A model generated the notes under the pieces. The model saw only the letters and a list, made by a program, of their open reading frames with translations, did no database searches and was not told the origin of the DNA. A DNA stretch of 64,000 bases from Brachybacterium sp042666875 (GTDB lineage: Bacteria; Actinomycetota; Actinomycetes; Actinomycetales; Dermabacteraceae): NCBI RefSeq assembly GCF_042666875.1, contig NZ_JBHTCX010000006.1, forward strand, positions 25,213 to 89,212, read 5' to 3'. Below are positions 27,374-37,770 of the stretch, in pieces; the stretch's first letter is position 1; each line of letters begins with the position of its first letter. A program made the position numbers and the translations under genes.

Positions 27374-29149
27374 ATGCAGACCCATAACTACGACGTGGTG
27401 ATCGTCGGTGCCGGCGGCGCCGGCATGCGCGCCGCCCTGGAAGCCTCCAAGAGCGCCCGCACCGCCGTCGTCACCAAGCTCTACCCCACGCGTTCCCACA
27501 CCGGCGCGGCCCAGGGCGGCATGTGCGCCGCCCTCGCCAACGTCGAGGAGGACAACTGGGAGTGGCACACCTACGACACCGTCAAGGGTGGGGACTACCT
27601 CGTCGACCAGGACGCCGCCGAGGTCATGGCCAAGGAGGCCATCGACGCGGTGCTGGACCTGGAGAAGATGGGGCTGCCGTTCAACCGCACCCCCGAGGGG
27701 AAGATCGACCAGCGCCGCTTCGGCGGCCACACCCGCGAGCACGGCGAGGCCCCGGTGCGCCGCTCCTGCTACGCCGCGGACCGCACCGGCCACATGATCC
27801 TCCAGACCCTCTACCAGAACTGCGTGAAGCAGCAGGTGGAGTTCTTCAACGAGTACTACGTCCTGGACGTGCTGATGACGGGCGACCCCCGCACCGACGA
27901 GGGCGTGCGCGCCTCCGGCGTGGTCACCTACGAGCTGGCCACCGGCGAGGTCCACGTCTTCCGCGCCAAGTCGGTCGTGTTCGCCTCCGGCGGCTTCGGC
28001 AAGGTCTTCAAGACGACCTCGAACGCCCACACGCTCACCGGCGACGGGCCCGCGATGGCCCTGCGCCGCGGCATCCCGCTGGAGGACATGGAGTTCTTCC
28101 AGTTCCACCCGACGGGTCTGGCGGGCCTGGGCATCCTGCTCTCCGAGGCCGCCCGCGGCGAGGGCGGCATCCTGCGCAACAGCGAGATGGAGCGCTTCAT
28201 GGAGCGCTACGCCCCGACTCTGAAGGACCTCGCCCCGCGCGACGTGGTGGCACGGGCGATGGCCAACGAGGTGCGCGAGGGCCGCGGCGCCGGTCCCAAC
28301 AAGGACTACGTCTACCTCGACCTCACCCACCTCGAGCCCTCGCACATCGACGCGAAGCTCCCCGACATCACCGAGTTCGCCCGCACCTACCTGGGTGTGG
28401 AGCCGTACACGGATCCGGTGCCGGTCTTCCCCACCGCGCACTACGGGATGGGCGGGATCCCCACGAACATCCGCGGCGAGGTGCTGCGCAACGCGACCGA
28501 CGTGGTCCCCGGCCTGTACGCCGCGGGCGAGACGGCCTGCGTCTCTGTCCACGGCGGCAACCGCCTGGGCACCAACTCGCTGCTGGACATCATCGTCTTC
28601 GGCCGCCGTGCCGGGATCGCCGCCGCGGAGCACGCCGGCACGGTGGATCTCCCGGAGCTGGCCCCGGACGCCGAGGAGCCCACCCTCGAGCTGATCCAGC
28701 GCCTGCGCGACCGGCCGGCCACGGAGGACCGCGTCGCCGACATCCGCCGGGAGCTGCAGGAGACCATGGACGCCAATGTCCAGGTCTTCCGCACCGACGA
28801 GACCTGCCGGAAGGCGCTCGCGGACATCGCCGCCCTGAAGAAGCGCTACGAGACCGTGGCCATCCAGGACAAGGGCAAGCGCTACAACCTGGACCTCATG
28901 GAAGCCGTCGAGCTGGGGTACCTGCTGGATCTCGCGGAGGTCGTGGCCCTGGGCGCCCTGCACCGCAAGGAGTCCCGCGGGGGCCACTTCCGCGAGGACC
29001 ACGACACCCGCGACGACGTCAACTTCCTCGAGCACACGATGGCCTACCGCACCCTGCCGGGTGAGGAGGGGTCCGAGGGCAGCACGGTGCGCCTGGGCAC
29101 CAAACCCGTCGTGATCACCCGTTACGAGCCGAAGGAGCGCACGTTCTGA
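27374..29149 (+). CDS. sdhA: Succinate dehydrogenase flavoprotein subunit
   Basis: Oxidises succinate to fumarate in the TCA cycle. The 591-residue protein begins with the FAD-binding VVIVGAGGAGMRAALEA and has the flavinylation segment RSHTGAAQGG, where the His carries covalent FAD. The catalytic-domain Arg-rich block HTREHGEAPVRRSCYA and the late GLYAAGETACVSVHGGNRLGTNSLLD close the active site and FAD site. Length is standard. Its stop codon shares a base with the sdhB start (TGATG). Confidence 0.97.
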   Translation: MQTHNYDVVIVGAGGAGMRAALEASKSARTAVVTKLYPTRSHTGAAQGGMCAALANVEEDNWEWHTYDTVKGGDYLVDQDAAEVMAKEAIDAVLDLEKMGLPFNRTPEGKIDQRRFGGHTREHGEAPVRRSCYAADRTGHMILQTLYQNCVKQQVEFFNEYYVLDVLMTGDPRTDEGVRASGVVTYELATGEVHVFRAKSVVFASGGFGKVFKTTSNAHTLTGDGPAMALRRGIPLEDMEFFQFHPTGLAGLGILLSEAARGEGGILRNSEMERFMERYAPTLKDLAPRDVVARAMANEVREGRGAGPNKDYVYLDLTHLEPSHIDAKLPDITEFARTYLGVEPYTDPVPVFPTAHYGMGGIPTNIRGEVLRNATDVVPGLYAAGETACVSVHGGNRLGTNSLLDIIVFGRRAGIAAAEHAGTVDLPELAPDAEEPTLELIQRLRDRPATEDRVADIRRELQETMDANVQVFRTDETCRKALADIAALKKRYETVAIQDKGKRYNLDLMEAVELGYLLDLAEVVALGALHRKESRGGHFREDHDTRDDVNFLEHTMAYRTLPGEEGSEGSTVRLGTKPVVITRYEPKERTF

Positions 29150-29898
29150 TGACTGCTGTCGCCGAGAAGCCTCAGGCCGAGGAGATCCCGACGTTCGAGG
29201 TGACCCTGCGCATCGCGCGCTACACCCCGGAGGACGACAAGGGCGAGCACTGGGAGAACTTCACCGTCACCATGCAGGGCACGGACCGCGTCCTGGACGC
29301 CCTGCACGAGATCAAGTGGCATGTGGACGGCTCCCTGAGCTTCCGCCGTTCCTGCGCGCATGGTGTGTGCGGGTCCGACGCGATGCGGATCAACGGCCGC
29401 AACCGCCTGGCGTGCAAGACGCTGCTGAAGGACCTCGATCTGAACAAGCCCGTCACCGTCGAGCCCATCAAGGGGCTGCCGGTGGAGAAGGACCTCATCG
29501 TGGACATGGAGCCGTTCTTCGACTCCTACAAGGAGGTCATGCCGTTCCTGGTCGCCGGTGGCCAGGAGCCCAGCCGCGAGCGGCTGCAGTCCGCCGAGCA
29601 GCGGGAGCGCTTCGACGACACCACCAAGTGCATCCTGTGCGCGGCGTGCACGTCCTCGTGCCCGGTGTTCTGGACGGACGGGCAGTACTTCGGCCCGGCC
29701 GCGATCGTCAACGCCCACCGGTTCATCTTCGACTCCCGCGACGACGCCGGCGAGCAGCGCCTGGAGATCCTCAACTCCAAGGAGGGCGTGTGGCGCTGCC
29801 GCACCACCTTCAACTGCTCGGAGGCGTGCCCGCGCGGCATCCAGGTGACCAAGGCGATCGCCGAGGTGAAGCAGGCCGTGATCCGCGGCCGCGTCTGA
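29149..29898 (+). CDS. sdhB: Succinate dehydrogenase iron-sulfur subunit
   Basis: Carries electrons from the flavin to the membrane subunits. The 249-residue protein has a plant-type 2Fe-2S cluster region (SCAHGVCGSDAM...RLAC) and the C-terminal bacterial-ferredoxin cluster motifs CILCAACTSSCPVFW and CSEACPRGI, which hold the 4Fe-4S and 3Fe-4S centres. It is the last gene of the sdh operon. A strong terminator follows at 29949-29987. Confidence 0.97.
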   Translation: MTAVAEKPQAEEIPTFEVTLRIARYTPEDDKGEHWENFTVTMQGTDRVLDALHEIKWHVDGSLSFRRSCAHGVCGSDAMRINGRNRLACKTLLKDLDLNKPVTVEPIKGLPVEKDLIVDMEPFFDSYKEVMPFLVAGGQEPSRERLQSAEQRERFDDTTKCILCAACTSSCPVFWTDGQYFGPAAIVNAHRFIFDSRDDAGEQRLEILNSKEGVWRCRTTFNCSEACPRGIQVTKAIAEVKQAVIRGRV

Positions 29899-29948
29899 GC
29901 CGTCGGCTCCCGGTCGCCTCCGCGGCGACCTCGCCGCGCCACGCCGAA

Positions 29949-29987
29949 GCGCCCCACCCGGGGGAGATCTCCCGGTGGGGCGCTTTT
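29949..29987 (+). terminator. Intrinsic terminator after sdhB
   Basis: A GC-rich stem (GCGCCCCACC pairing with GGTGGGGCGC, plus an inner GGGAGATCTCCC dyad and one bulged base) is followed by TTTT. It lies between convergent sdhB and xthA. Confidence 0.8.
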
Positions 29988-30005
29988 CGGCCGTCAGGGG
30001 CGGAC

Positions 30006-30827
30006 TCAGGAGTAGGAGATCACCAAGGGCGCGTGGTCGCTCCAGCGGGTGTCGTAGCTCGGAGCGCGGTCGACCTGCGCGGAGGTGGCGCGCGCGGCGA
30101 GGTCGGGCGTGGCCAGCTGGTAGTCGATCCTCCAGCCGGCGTCGTTGTCGAACGCCTTCCCGCGCTGCGACCACCAGGTGTACGGCCCCGGGCCATCGCC
30201 GTGGACCCGGCGGTGCACATCGACCCAGTCCAGCTCCGTGGTGAGCCGGTCGAGGTAGGCGCGCTCCTCGGGCAGGAACCCGGCGGACTTGAGATTGCCC
30301 TTCCAGTTCTTGATGTCCCACTCGGTGTGGGCGATGTTGATGTCCCCGGTGAGCACGACGTGGCGGCCGTCGGCCCGCAGCGCGGCCAGGCGCTCCATCA
30401 TCACGTCGAGGAAGGCGTACTTGTCGGCCATCGTCTGCGGCTTCTCGACGTTGCCCGAGTGCATGTAGCAGGAGATGACCGTGAGGTCCTTGCCGTCGCC
30501 CAGGGGGTCCTCGAGGTCGGCCTCGAGCCAGCGCCCCGTGTGCGTCGGCTCGGTGAGCCCGGGCAGGCCCGGACGGACGGCCTCGAGATCGATCGTCGAC
30601 AACGAGGTGCGAGCTGCGATGGCGACGCCGGCGCGGCCCTTGAGCTCCGAGGCCTCCCCGATCACGCTCCAGTCCTCCCCCACCAGGCCTGCCAGCAGCT
30701 CGCCGGGAGCGCGCACCTCCTGCAGGGTGATGACGTCGGCCGTGGTGGCGGCCAGCCAGTCCGTCATGCCCTTGCGCGCCGCGGCGCGCAGACCGTTGAC
30801 GTTGACGGTGGCGATGGTCAGGCTCAT
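30006..30827 (-). CDS. xthA: Exodeoxyribonuclease III
   Basis: Base-excision repair enzyme that cuts at AP sites and removes 3' blocking groups. The 273-residue protein shows the endonuclease/exonuclease/phosphatase fold: TVNVNGLRAA at the start, the metal-binding LQEVRA, the GDINIAHTEWD block with the catalytic Asp and Asn, and the C-terminal WSDHAPLVI with the catalytic Asp-His. It overlaps the folD stop codon by ATGA. Confidence 0.94.
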   Translation of the reverse strand: MSLTIATVNVNGLRAAARKGMTDWLAATTADVITLQEVRAPGELLAGLVGEDWSVIGEASELKGRAGVAIAARTSLSTIDLEAVRPGLPGLTEPTHTGRWLEADLEDPLGDGKDLTVISCYMHSGNVEKPQTMADKYAFLDVMMERLAALRADGRHVVLTGDINIAHTEWDIKNWKGNLKSAGFLPEERAYLDRLTTELDWVDVHRRVHGDGPGPYTWWSQRGKAFDNDAGWRIDYQLATPDLAARATSAQVDRAPSYDTRWSDHAPLVISYS

Positions 30828-31723
30828 GCGGTCTCCTCGATCCCGGCGGCTCGCTCAGCCGCCTCGACGACGTTCTTCAGCAGCAGCGCACGGGTCATGG
30901 GGCCGACGCCGCCGGGATTGGGGCTGAGCCAGCCGGCGACCTCGGCCGCGGCCGGGTCGACGTCGCCGACCAGCTTCGCCTTCCCACCTGCCGGGTCCTC
31001 GCGCCTCGAGACGCCGACGTCGAGCACCACGGCATCGTGCTTGATGTCCTCGGGGCCGACGAGATGGGCGGAACCGGCGGCGGCGACGATCACGTCGGCC
31101 CGCCGCAGGTGAGCGGAGAGATCCTGGGTGCCGGTGTGGCACAGGGTCACGGTCGCGTTGTACTGGCGGCGGGTCAGCAGCGCGCCGATCGAGCGGCCGA
31201 CGGTGACGCCGCGGCCGACGACGACCACGTCCTTGCCGCGCAGATCGATGCCGTAGTGCTCGACGAGCTCGATGACGGCCCGCGGGGTGCAGGGCAGCGG
31301 GGTGTGGATCGGGGTGTAGGCGTTCAGCACCAGGCGGCCGAGGTTCATGGGATGCAGACCGTCGGCGTCCTTGGCAGGATCGATCCGCTCGAGGATCGCG
31401 TCGGTGTCGATCTGCTCCGGCAGGGGGAGCTGGACGATGTACCCCGTGCAGGCCGGGTCCTCGTTGAGCTCGTCGACGATCGCCTCCACCTCGGCCTGGG
31501 TGGCGTCGGCGGGCAGCTGCTTCTGGATCGAGTGCAGGCCGATCTGCTCGCTGTCGCGGTGCTTGCCGCGCACGTAAGCGGCGCTGCCCGGGTCATCGCC
31601 CACCAGGACCGTGGCCAGGCCGGGTCGCTGATGCCCGGCCTCGACGAGCCGCGCCACGCGGCCTGTGAGCTCCTCCTTGATCGCCGTCGCTGTGGCTTTG
31701 CCGTCGAGGGTCTGCGCCGTCAT
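30824..31723 (-). CDS. folD: Methylenetetrahydrofolate dehydrogenase/cyclohydrolase
   Basis: Interconverts 5,10-methylene-THF and 10-formyl-THF, using the methylene-THF made by GlyA, which is encoded immediately upstream. The 299-residue protein has AAYVRGKHRDSEQIGL with the active-site Lys, YIVQLPLPEQID, the PCTPRAVIEL loop, the nucleotide-binding VVVVGRGVTVGRS and the C-terminal NPGGVGPMTRALLL. The consensus GRSxxVGxP loop reads GRGVTVGRS, a mild deviation. ATG 31723 is preceded by AAGGAG. The gene is translationally coupled to xthA. Confidence 0.94.
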   Translation of the reverse strand: MTAQTLDGKATATAIKEELTGRVARLVEAGHQRPGLATVLVGDDPGSAAYVRGKHRDSEQIGLHSIQKQLPADATQAEVEAIVDELNEDPACTGYIVQLPLPEQIDTDAILERIDPAKDADGLHPMNLGRLVLNAYTPIHTPLPCTPRAVIELVEHYGIDLRGKDVVVVGRGVTVGRSIGALLTRRQYNATVTLCHTGTQDLSAHLRRADVIVAAAGSAHLVGPEDIKHDAVVLDVGVSRREDPAGGKAKLVGDVDPAAAEVAGWLSPNPGGVGPMTRALLLKNVVEAAERAAGIEETA

Positions 31724-31760
31724 GGGGAGCTCCTTGGTCGGTTCTCTCGCGGGATGATGA

Positions 31761-33029
31761 TCAGTACTGCTGGAGATCGGCGTACAGCGGCTTCGCATCG
31801 GCCAGGGCGCCGGTGCGCCGGCGCAGGGAGTCGATGTCCGCGCCGCCGGTCAGCGCCAGGGCGATGACGTCGGCGACCTCCGAGAACTCCTCGGCGCCGA
31901 ACCCTCGGGTGGCCAGGGCCGGGGTGCCGATGCGCAGGCCGGAGGTCACCCGCGGCGGACGCGGGTCGTTGGGCACGGCGTTGCGGTTGACGGTGATCCC
32001 GACTTCGTGGAGGCGGTCCTCCGCCTGCTGACCGTCGAGCTCGCTCTGGGTCAGGTCGACGAGCACGAGATGCACGTCGGTGCCGCCGGAGAGCACGTTG
32101 ACGCCGGATTCGCGGGTATCGGCGGCCTGGAGGCGGTCGGCGATCAGCCGTGCCCCCTCCAGGGTGCGGCGCTGGCGATCGACGAACTCGTCGGAGGCGG
32201 CGACCTTCAGCGCGACCGCCTTCGCGGCGATGACGTGCATGAGCGGCCCGCCCTGCTGGCCGGGGAACACGGCGGAGTCGATCTTCTTGGCCCACTGCTC
32301 GGTGGACAGGATCATGCCGGAGCGGGGCCCGCCGATGGTCTTGTGGATCGTGGTCGAGACGACGTCGGCGTAGGGCACGGGGCTGGGATGCAGCCCCGCG
32401 GCGACCAGTCCGGCGAAGTGGGCCATGTCGACCCAGAGGGCGGCACCGACCTCGTCCGCGATCGAGCGGAAGGCGGCGAAGTCCAGCTGGCGCGGGTAGG
32501 CGGACCAGCCGGCGACGATCACCTTGGGCTGCTCGGCGAGGGCGAGCTCACGGACCCGGTCCATGTCGATGCGCCCGGTAGCCGGATCCACCTCGTAGGC
32601 GACGATGTCGTAGAGGCGGCCGGAGAAGTTGATCTTCATCCCGTGGGTGAGGTGACCGCCGTGGGCGAGGGAGAGCCCCATCAGCTTGTCGCCCGGCCGG
32701 GCGAGAGCATGCATGACCGCCGCGTTCGCGGTGGCACCCGAGTGGGGCTGGACGTTGGCGTGCTCGGCGCCGAAGAGCGCCTTCGCCCTCTCGATCGCGA
32801 TCTGCTCGGCGACGTCGACCTCTTCGCAGCCGCCGTAGTAGCGCCGGCCCGGGTACCCCTCGGCGTACTTGTTGGTCAGCACCGAACCCTGGGCCTGCAG
32901 CACCGCCCGCGGCACGAAGTTCTCGCTGGCGATCATCTCGAGCGTGCGCTGCTGACGGCCGAGCTCGCGATCGAGGACCTGGGCGATGTCCGGGTCGAGC
33001 TCGGCGAGGGACTGGTCGAGGGCGTTCAC
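31761..33029 (-). CDS. glyA: Serine hydroxymethyltransferase
   Basis: PLP enzyme that makes glycine and methylene-THF from serine. From GTG 33029 the protein is 422 aa. AGGAGG is placed 5 nt before this GTG; an in-frame ATG 33 nt upstream lacks one. Markers are the N-terminal ASENFVPRAVL, the YAEGYPGRRYYGGCE block, DMAHFAGLVAAG and the PLP-lysine segment TTIHKTIGGPRSGMIL. It forms a one-carbon unit with folD, 38 nt downstream. Confidence 0.96.
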   Translation of the reverse strand: MNALDQSLAELDPDIAQVLDRELGRQQRTLEMIASENFVPRAVLQAQGSVLTNKYAEGYPGRRYYGGCEEVDVAEQIAIERAKALFGAEHANVQPHSGATANAAVMHALARPGDKLMGLSLAHGGHLTHGMKINFSGRLYDIVAYEVDPATGRIDMDRVRELALAEQPKVIVAGWSAYPRQLDFAAFRSIADEVGAALWVDMAHFAGLVAAGLHPSPVPYADVVSTTIHKTIGGPRSGMILSTEQWAKKIDSAVFPGQQGGPLMHVIAAKAVALKVAASDEFVDRQRRTLEGARLIADRLQAADTRESGVNVLSGGTDVHLVLVDLTQSELDGQQAEDRLHEVGITVNRNAVPNDPRPPRVTSGLRIGTPALATRGFGAEEFSEVADVIALALTGGADIDSLRRRTGALADAKPLYADLQQY

Positions 33030-33077
33030 AGGGCCTCCTGCAAGGTCGGGGTCGGGCGGCACGGCGACCGCGCCCCC

Positions 33078-33083
33078 ATCCTA
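33078..33083 (-). promoter_or_regulatory. -10 box of the glyA-folD-xthA promoter
   Basis: On the minus strand this reads TAGGAT, giving a start near 33071 and a leader of about 40 nt. I see no riboswitch-like structure in that leader. Confidence 0.45.
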
Positions 33084-33223
33084 AGAGCTGGGGCCGATAC
33101 CCGACGCCACGCCCGGGGAGCGGGCGCCCGCCGCGGGCGAGCATGGGCGACCGGGTGGCCCTGCTGGTCCCCCGGAACAGCAGGGCCTGGTCCGCGCTCC
33201 GCCCCTGGCGAAGGATCGTGGTC

Positions 33224-34126
33224 ATGACAACACCGCACCTGACCACCACAGGCCACCTCGGCACCCTCCCCGTCTCCCGCATCGGCTTCGGCGCCATGCA
33301 GCTCGCCGGCCCCGGCGTGTTCGGACCGCCCGCGGACCCGGAACGCTCGCGCGCCGTGCTGCGGCGAGCCGTCGAGCTCGGCGTGGACCATCTCGACACC
33401 GCCCAGTTCTACGGGCCCGACGTCGTCAACGACCTGATCCGCGAGGCGCTGCACCCCTACCCCGACCACCTGCGCCTTGTCACCAAGATCGGTGCCGAGC
33501 GGGACGAGCAGGGCGCCTGGCTGCCCGCCGGCCGGCCGGAGCAGCTCGTCGAGCAGGTCGAGCAGAACCTGCGCAGCCTGCGGGTCGACCGGATGGACAT
33601 GGTCAACCTCCGACGGTTCGACCTCGACGCCCCGGAGCTCGACCAGCCCGCTCTCGAGGACCAGCTGGAGGTTCTGGTGCGCCTGCGGGACCAGGGCACG
33701 ATCGCGCAGATCGGGATCTCCAGCGTCGGCGCCGAGGTCGTGCAGCGCGCGGTGGAGACCGCCGGGGTCGTCTCGGTGCAGAACCCGTACTCGATCCTGG
33801 ACCGTTCCGGCCAGGACAGCCTCGAGGCCGCCCGGGAGCTGGATCTCGCCTTCGTGCCGTACTTCCCGCTGGGCTCGGCATTCACGGGCGGGCCGGCGAA
33901 GATCGCCGCGGAACCGCGTCTCGCCGCCGTCGCCGCCAAGCACGGGGCGAGGCCGGCGCAGGTGGCGCTCGCGTGGCTGCTGGCCTCGTACGAGAACATG
34001 CTCCTGATCCCCGGCACCAGCTCCGTCACTCACCTGGAGGAGAACCTCGCCGTGGGGAGCATCGCCCTCGACGCCGAGGACATGGCCACCCTGGAGGAGG
34101 TGGAGCAGGCACCGGCGGGGCACTGA
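33224..34126 (+). CDS. Aldo/keto reductase
   Basis: A 300-residue (beta/alpha)8 NAD(P)H-dependent reductase of the IolS/YajO type. It shows GVDHLDTAQFYG with the conserved Asp and Tyr, LVTKIG with the catalytic Lys, and an MVNLRR segment where Asn replaces the usual catalytic His of the D-Y-K-H set. The late IPGTSSVTHLEEN segment binds the cofactor phosphate. ATG 33224 is used because AAGGAT lies upstream; the longer frame from 33143 adds a non-family N-terminus. It is convergent with an XRE regulator 27 nt away. Substrate unknown. Confidence 0.88.
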   Translation: MTTPHLTTTGHLGTLPVSRIGFGAMQLAGPGVFGPPADPERSRAVLRRAVELGVDHLDTAQFYGPDVVNDLIREALHPYPDHLRLVTKIGAERDEQGAWLPAGRPEQLVEQVEQNLRSLRVDRMDMVNLRRFDLDAPELDQPALEDQLEVLVRLRDQGTIAQIGISSVGAEVVQRAVETAGVVSVQNPYSILDRSGQDSLEAARELDLAFVPYFPLGSAFTGGPAKIAAEPRLAAVAAKHGARPAQVALAWLLASYENMLLIPGTSSVTHLEENLAVGSIALDAEDMATLEEVEQAPAGH

Positions 34127-34152
34127 GGACCTGGGCCTCCGAGCACGAGAGG

Positions 34153-35031
34153 TCAGTGGGCGGCGACCAGGGGCGTGATGGCTCCGGCGCCGCCCGCCGT
34201 CGTCCCGAGCCGGGCCAGTGCCTCGGCGTCCTCGCTGCCCGGGGCGGCCGAGTAGACGATCAGCTTCACGTCCGAGCCCGGGACGCTCAGGACGTCACAG
34301 TCCAGATCGACCTGACCGATCACGTCGTGGACCAGTCGTTTGCGCATGCTGCGGTGCGCGGTGGCCCGGCCGTCGTCCCACAGCCGCCGGAAACGCTCGC
34401 TGCCGTCCCGCAGGCGCTTCACGACAGTGGTGAAGCGCGGATCCTCCCCGTACTCGGCGGCGGAGCGGCGCAGGTCCGCCACCAGAGCCTCCTCCAGCGC
34501 CTCGTGGTCCTCGTGCCGGGCCGGGGTCGGGCCGCCTCCGCGCCCGAGGAAGGTGGCCACAGCGAGGTTCAGAGGCTCTGCGTCGGCCTCCATCACACCG
34601 GCGAACAGTGCTGTCCACGCGGGGGTCGAGCGCAGCATGGTCCAGTCGGCCGCGAAGGCGGCCAGGGGAAGATCCGCCATCCGTTCGATCATCCGCTCGA
34701 TGCCCGGGGGAACGCGCTCGTCCATCCGGCCCCCGCCCGGCGGCAGCAGGTTCGCACTGCGGAACAGCACCGCGGTCTCGTCCTCGTCCAGCTGCAGGGC
34801 CCGCGCGAGGGAGTCGACGACCTGCCCCGAGGGCGCCGAGGCGCGTCCCTGTTCGAGGCGGGTGAGGTAGTCGACGCTCACCCCGGCCAGCAGTGCGAGC
34901 TCCTCGCGGCGCAGCCCCGCCGTGCGTCGCGCCCCGCTCGAGGCGATCCCGGCGGCCGCAGGAGACAGGCGCTCGCGCCAGGTGCGGATCAGGGCGCCGA
35001 GGGAATGGATCGCAGCAGTCATGCTCTCCAT
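34153..35031 (-). CDS. XRE-family transcriptional regulator with MmyB-like ligand domain
   Basis: The 292-residue protein has an N-terminal helix-turn-helix (LRREELALLAGVSVDYLTRLEQGR, about residues 41-64). It is followed by the MmyB-like domain typical of actinobacterial regulators of small reductase and dehydrogenase genes (FAADWTMLRSTPAWTALF and a conserved SDVKLIVYSAAPGSEDAEAL end). These often control a neighbouring oxidoreductase, here probably the aldo/keto reductase that ends 27 nt away. ATG 35031 is taken as the start; ATG 35022 is equally possible. Confidence 0.85.
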   Translation of the reverse strand: MESMTAAIHSLGALIRTWRERLSPAAAGIASSGARRTAGLRREELALLAGVSVDYLTRLEQGRASAPSGQVVDSLARALQLDEDETAVLFRSANLLPPGGGRMDERVPPGIERMIERMADLPLAAFAADWTMLRSTPAWTALFAGVMEADAEPLNLAVATFLGRGGGPTPARHEDHEALEEALVADLRRSAAEYGEDPRFTTVVKRLRDGSERFRRLWDDGRATAHRSMRKRLVHDVIGQVDLDCDVLSVPGSDVKLIVYSAAPGSEDAEALARLGTTAGGAGAITPLVAAH

Positions 35032-35062
35032 TGTGCGCCGGTACCGGGCAGCCGGGAACGGG

Positions 35063-36186
<1,124 letters not shown>

Positions 36187-36190
<4 letters not shown>

Positions 36191-36654
36191 GCGGAGGCCG
36201 GTTCCGTGACGGCGGGCGCGAGAACGACGGTGGCGCGGGCCCGGCCGAGCACCTTGGTGCCCTCGACCTGGGCGGTCAGGTCCACCCGCGCGGTGCCGGC
36301 GCTCTCGTCGACCGCGCCGACGACGGCGAGGACCTCGAGCGTCACGGATCCGGTGGCGGGCACCGGGATGGGGTTGGTGAAGCGCACCGAGTACTCACGC
36401 ACGGCCGTGGGATCGCCGAGGGCGTCGACCAGCCCGGTGATGGCGGTGCCCATGGTGAGCATGCCGTGGGCGATGACATCTGGCAGGCCGGCGGCGGCGG
36501 CCACCGCGTCGTTGTAGTGGATGGGGTTGAAGTCGCCGGAGGCCCCGGCGTAGCGCACGAGGGTGTCGCGGGTGATCTCGTGCTGCGTGCGCGCGAGCTC
36601 CTGCCCGACGGCGAGGTCGGCGGGGGTGAGCGGGGAGGCGGGGGTTGCAGTCAT
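36187..36654 (-). CDS. MaoC-like hot-dog dehydratase (HadB-like)
   Basis: A 155-residue single hot-dog domain with the catalytic motif ASGDFNPIHYND (Asp and His in D-x-N-P-x-H) and the substrate helix DVIAHGMLTMG. These are (R)-specific enoyl hydratases/dehydratases. With the neighbouring hot-dog gene (36758-37207) it matches the HadA-HadB pair of mycobacteria, where HadB is the catalytic subunit of a fatty-acid dehydratase. This organism type is not expected to make mycolic acids, so another acyl substrate is likely. It is coupled to murB by ATGA. Confidence 0.88.
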
Positions 36655-36757
36655 GTCTGCTCCTGGGATCCGGGGCCGGTGCGCCGGCGCGCGGGGTGCG
36701 CCGGGACGGCCGGGTGGGACGGGCGTCGGGTCGGGGTGCCGGGGCGTCGCGCCGCGG

Positions 36758-37207
36758 TCAGTCCCCGCGGACCACGATCATGCTGCGCACGGCGGCTACG
36801 TCGGCTCCGTCCTCATCGGCCATGTCCACGCGCGTCGTGACCATGGCATGCCCGCCGGCGGCGCGCACCGACTCCACGGTCAGAGTGGGCACCAGACGGT
36901 CGCCGGCGACGACGGGACGGTGCAGCGTGAAGGACTCCTCGCCGTGGACCACTCGGGAGAAGTCGATGCCGGCGGCCGGGTCCTGGATGTACTGCGCCTC
37001 GGTGGCCTGGGCGAGGGAGACCAGGAATGTGGGCGGGGCGATCACGTCGGCGTGACCGGCCGCGCGGGCCGCCTCGGCGTCGGTGTGCAGGGCAGAGGTC
37101 GCGCCGGTGGCACGAGCGAACTCGGCGATCTTCGCGGCCGAGACGGTGTGCACCGGCCCCGGCGGGTAGCTGCGGCCCGCGAAGGCGGGATCGGGGGTCG
37201 TCGTCAT
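36758..37207 (-). CDS. MaoC-like hot-dog protein, non-catalytic partner (HadA-like)
   Basis: A 149-residue hot-dog protein (FAS1 dehydratase region / MaoC N-terminal type). It lacks the D-x-N-P-x-H catalytic motif and instead has a substrate-binding type segment (ADVIAPPTFLVSLAQ). In mycobacterial HadAB the A subunit binds the acyl chain and B supplies the catalytic residues. The same division is expected here, because the HadB-like gene lies directly downstream (103-nt gap). Confidence 0.86.
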   Translation of the reverse strand: MTTTPDPAFAGRSYPPGPVHTVSAAKIAEFARATGATSALHTDAEAARAAGHADVIAPPTFLVSLAQATEAQYIQDPAAGIDFSRVVHGEESFTLHRPVVAGDRLVPTLTVESVRAAGGHAMVTTRVDMADEDGADVAAVRSMIVVRGD

Positions 37208-37318
37208 GTCATCTCCCGAGGAGGGCTCGGCCTGGGCGGCCGACGGATGCTGTCGGATCCGATGATCTCATCGTCGCCGGCCCGGAGCAGACTCACCGCA
37301 GACTGACTCAGACGCACG

Positions 37319-37352
37319 AAAGGCCACCCGGGACAATGCCCGTGTGGCCTTT
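37319..37352 (-). terminator. Terminator hairpin between rpmG and the hadA-like gene
   Basis: AAAGGCCAC (37319-37327) pairs with GTGGCCTTT (37344-37352), with an inner GGG/CCC match. On the minus strand the stem ends in TTTCG. It follows the tRNA-rpmG unit 19 nt downstream of the rpmG stop codon. Confidence 0.65.
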
Positions 37353-37371
37353 GGTGATGTGCTCGTCCCGC

Positions 37372-37542
37372 TCAGCGGGTCTCGCGGTGAGCCGTCTGCT
37401 TGCCGCAGGTCGGGCAGAACTTCGAGAGCTCCAGCCGATCCGGCGTGTTGCGACGGTTCTTCTTGGTGATGTAGTTGCGCGCCTTGCAATCAACACATGC
37501 CATGGTGATCTTGGGACGCACGTCAGAGGTCTTGCTCGCCAC
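37372..37542 (-). CDS. rpmG: 50S ribosomal protein L33
   Basis: A 56-residue ribosomal protein. From GTG 37542, which is preceded by AAAGAGG, the product starts MASKTSDVRPKITMACVDCK. It keeps two zinc CxxC pairs (ACVDC and FCPTC) and the basic centre TKKNRRNTPDRLEL. So this is the zinc-binding (C+) form rather than the Cys-less paralogue induced under zinc limitation. It lies downstream of tRNA-Tyr, tRNA-Thr and tRNA-Met on the same strand, a conserved actinobacterial unit. Confidence 0.95.
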   Translation of the reverse strand: MASKTSDVRPKITMACVDCKARNYITKKNRRNTPDRLELSKFCPTCGKQTAHRETR

Positions 37543-37639
37543 GGTTCGCCTCTTTCCGTCCGGGTGACGCGCCCCGCGGCGCGCCTCGTGGGTCCCCGTA
37601 CTGGGGGATGTGGATCATGCACTCCGGTATGGACCGGCG

Positions 37640-37716
37640 TGGTACCGAGGGCGGGGATCGAACCCGCGACCTCACGATTATGAGTCGTGCGCTCTGACCG
37701 TCTGAGCTACCCCGGC
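37640..37716 (-). tRNA. tRNA-Met (anticodon CAT)
   Basis: A 77-nt cloverleaf with an encoded CCA end. The anticodon loop CTCATAA is flanked by CACGA/TCGTG, the T-loop is GTTCGATCC and the acceptor stem is GCCGGGG with two G-U pairs. Elongator Met is most likely, since the acceptor begins with a paired G. An Ile-CAT identity cannot be excluded without modification data. Confidence 0.95.
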
Positions 37717-37770
37717 CTGACCGATGAAACGGCCCGATCTCGAACGAGAACGGGCCGCCGCATCCATCAG

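Noticed and set aside
33030..33223. Folate or glycine riboswitch before glyA
   Set aside because: The leader predicted from the -10 box is only about 40 nt and shows no aptamer-like pairing.
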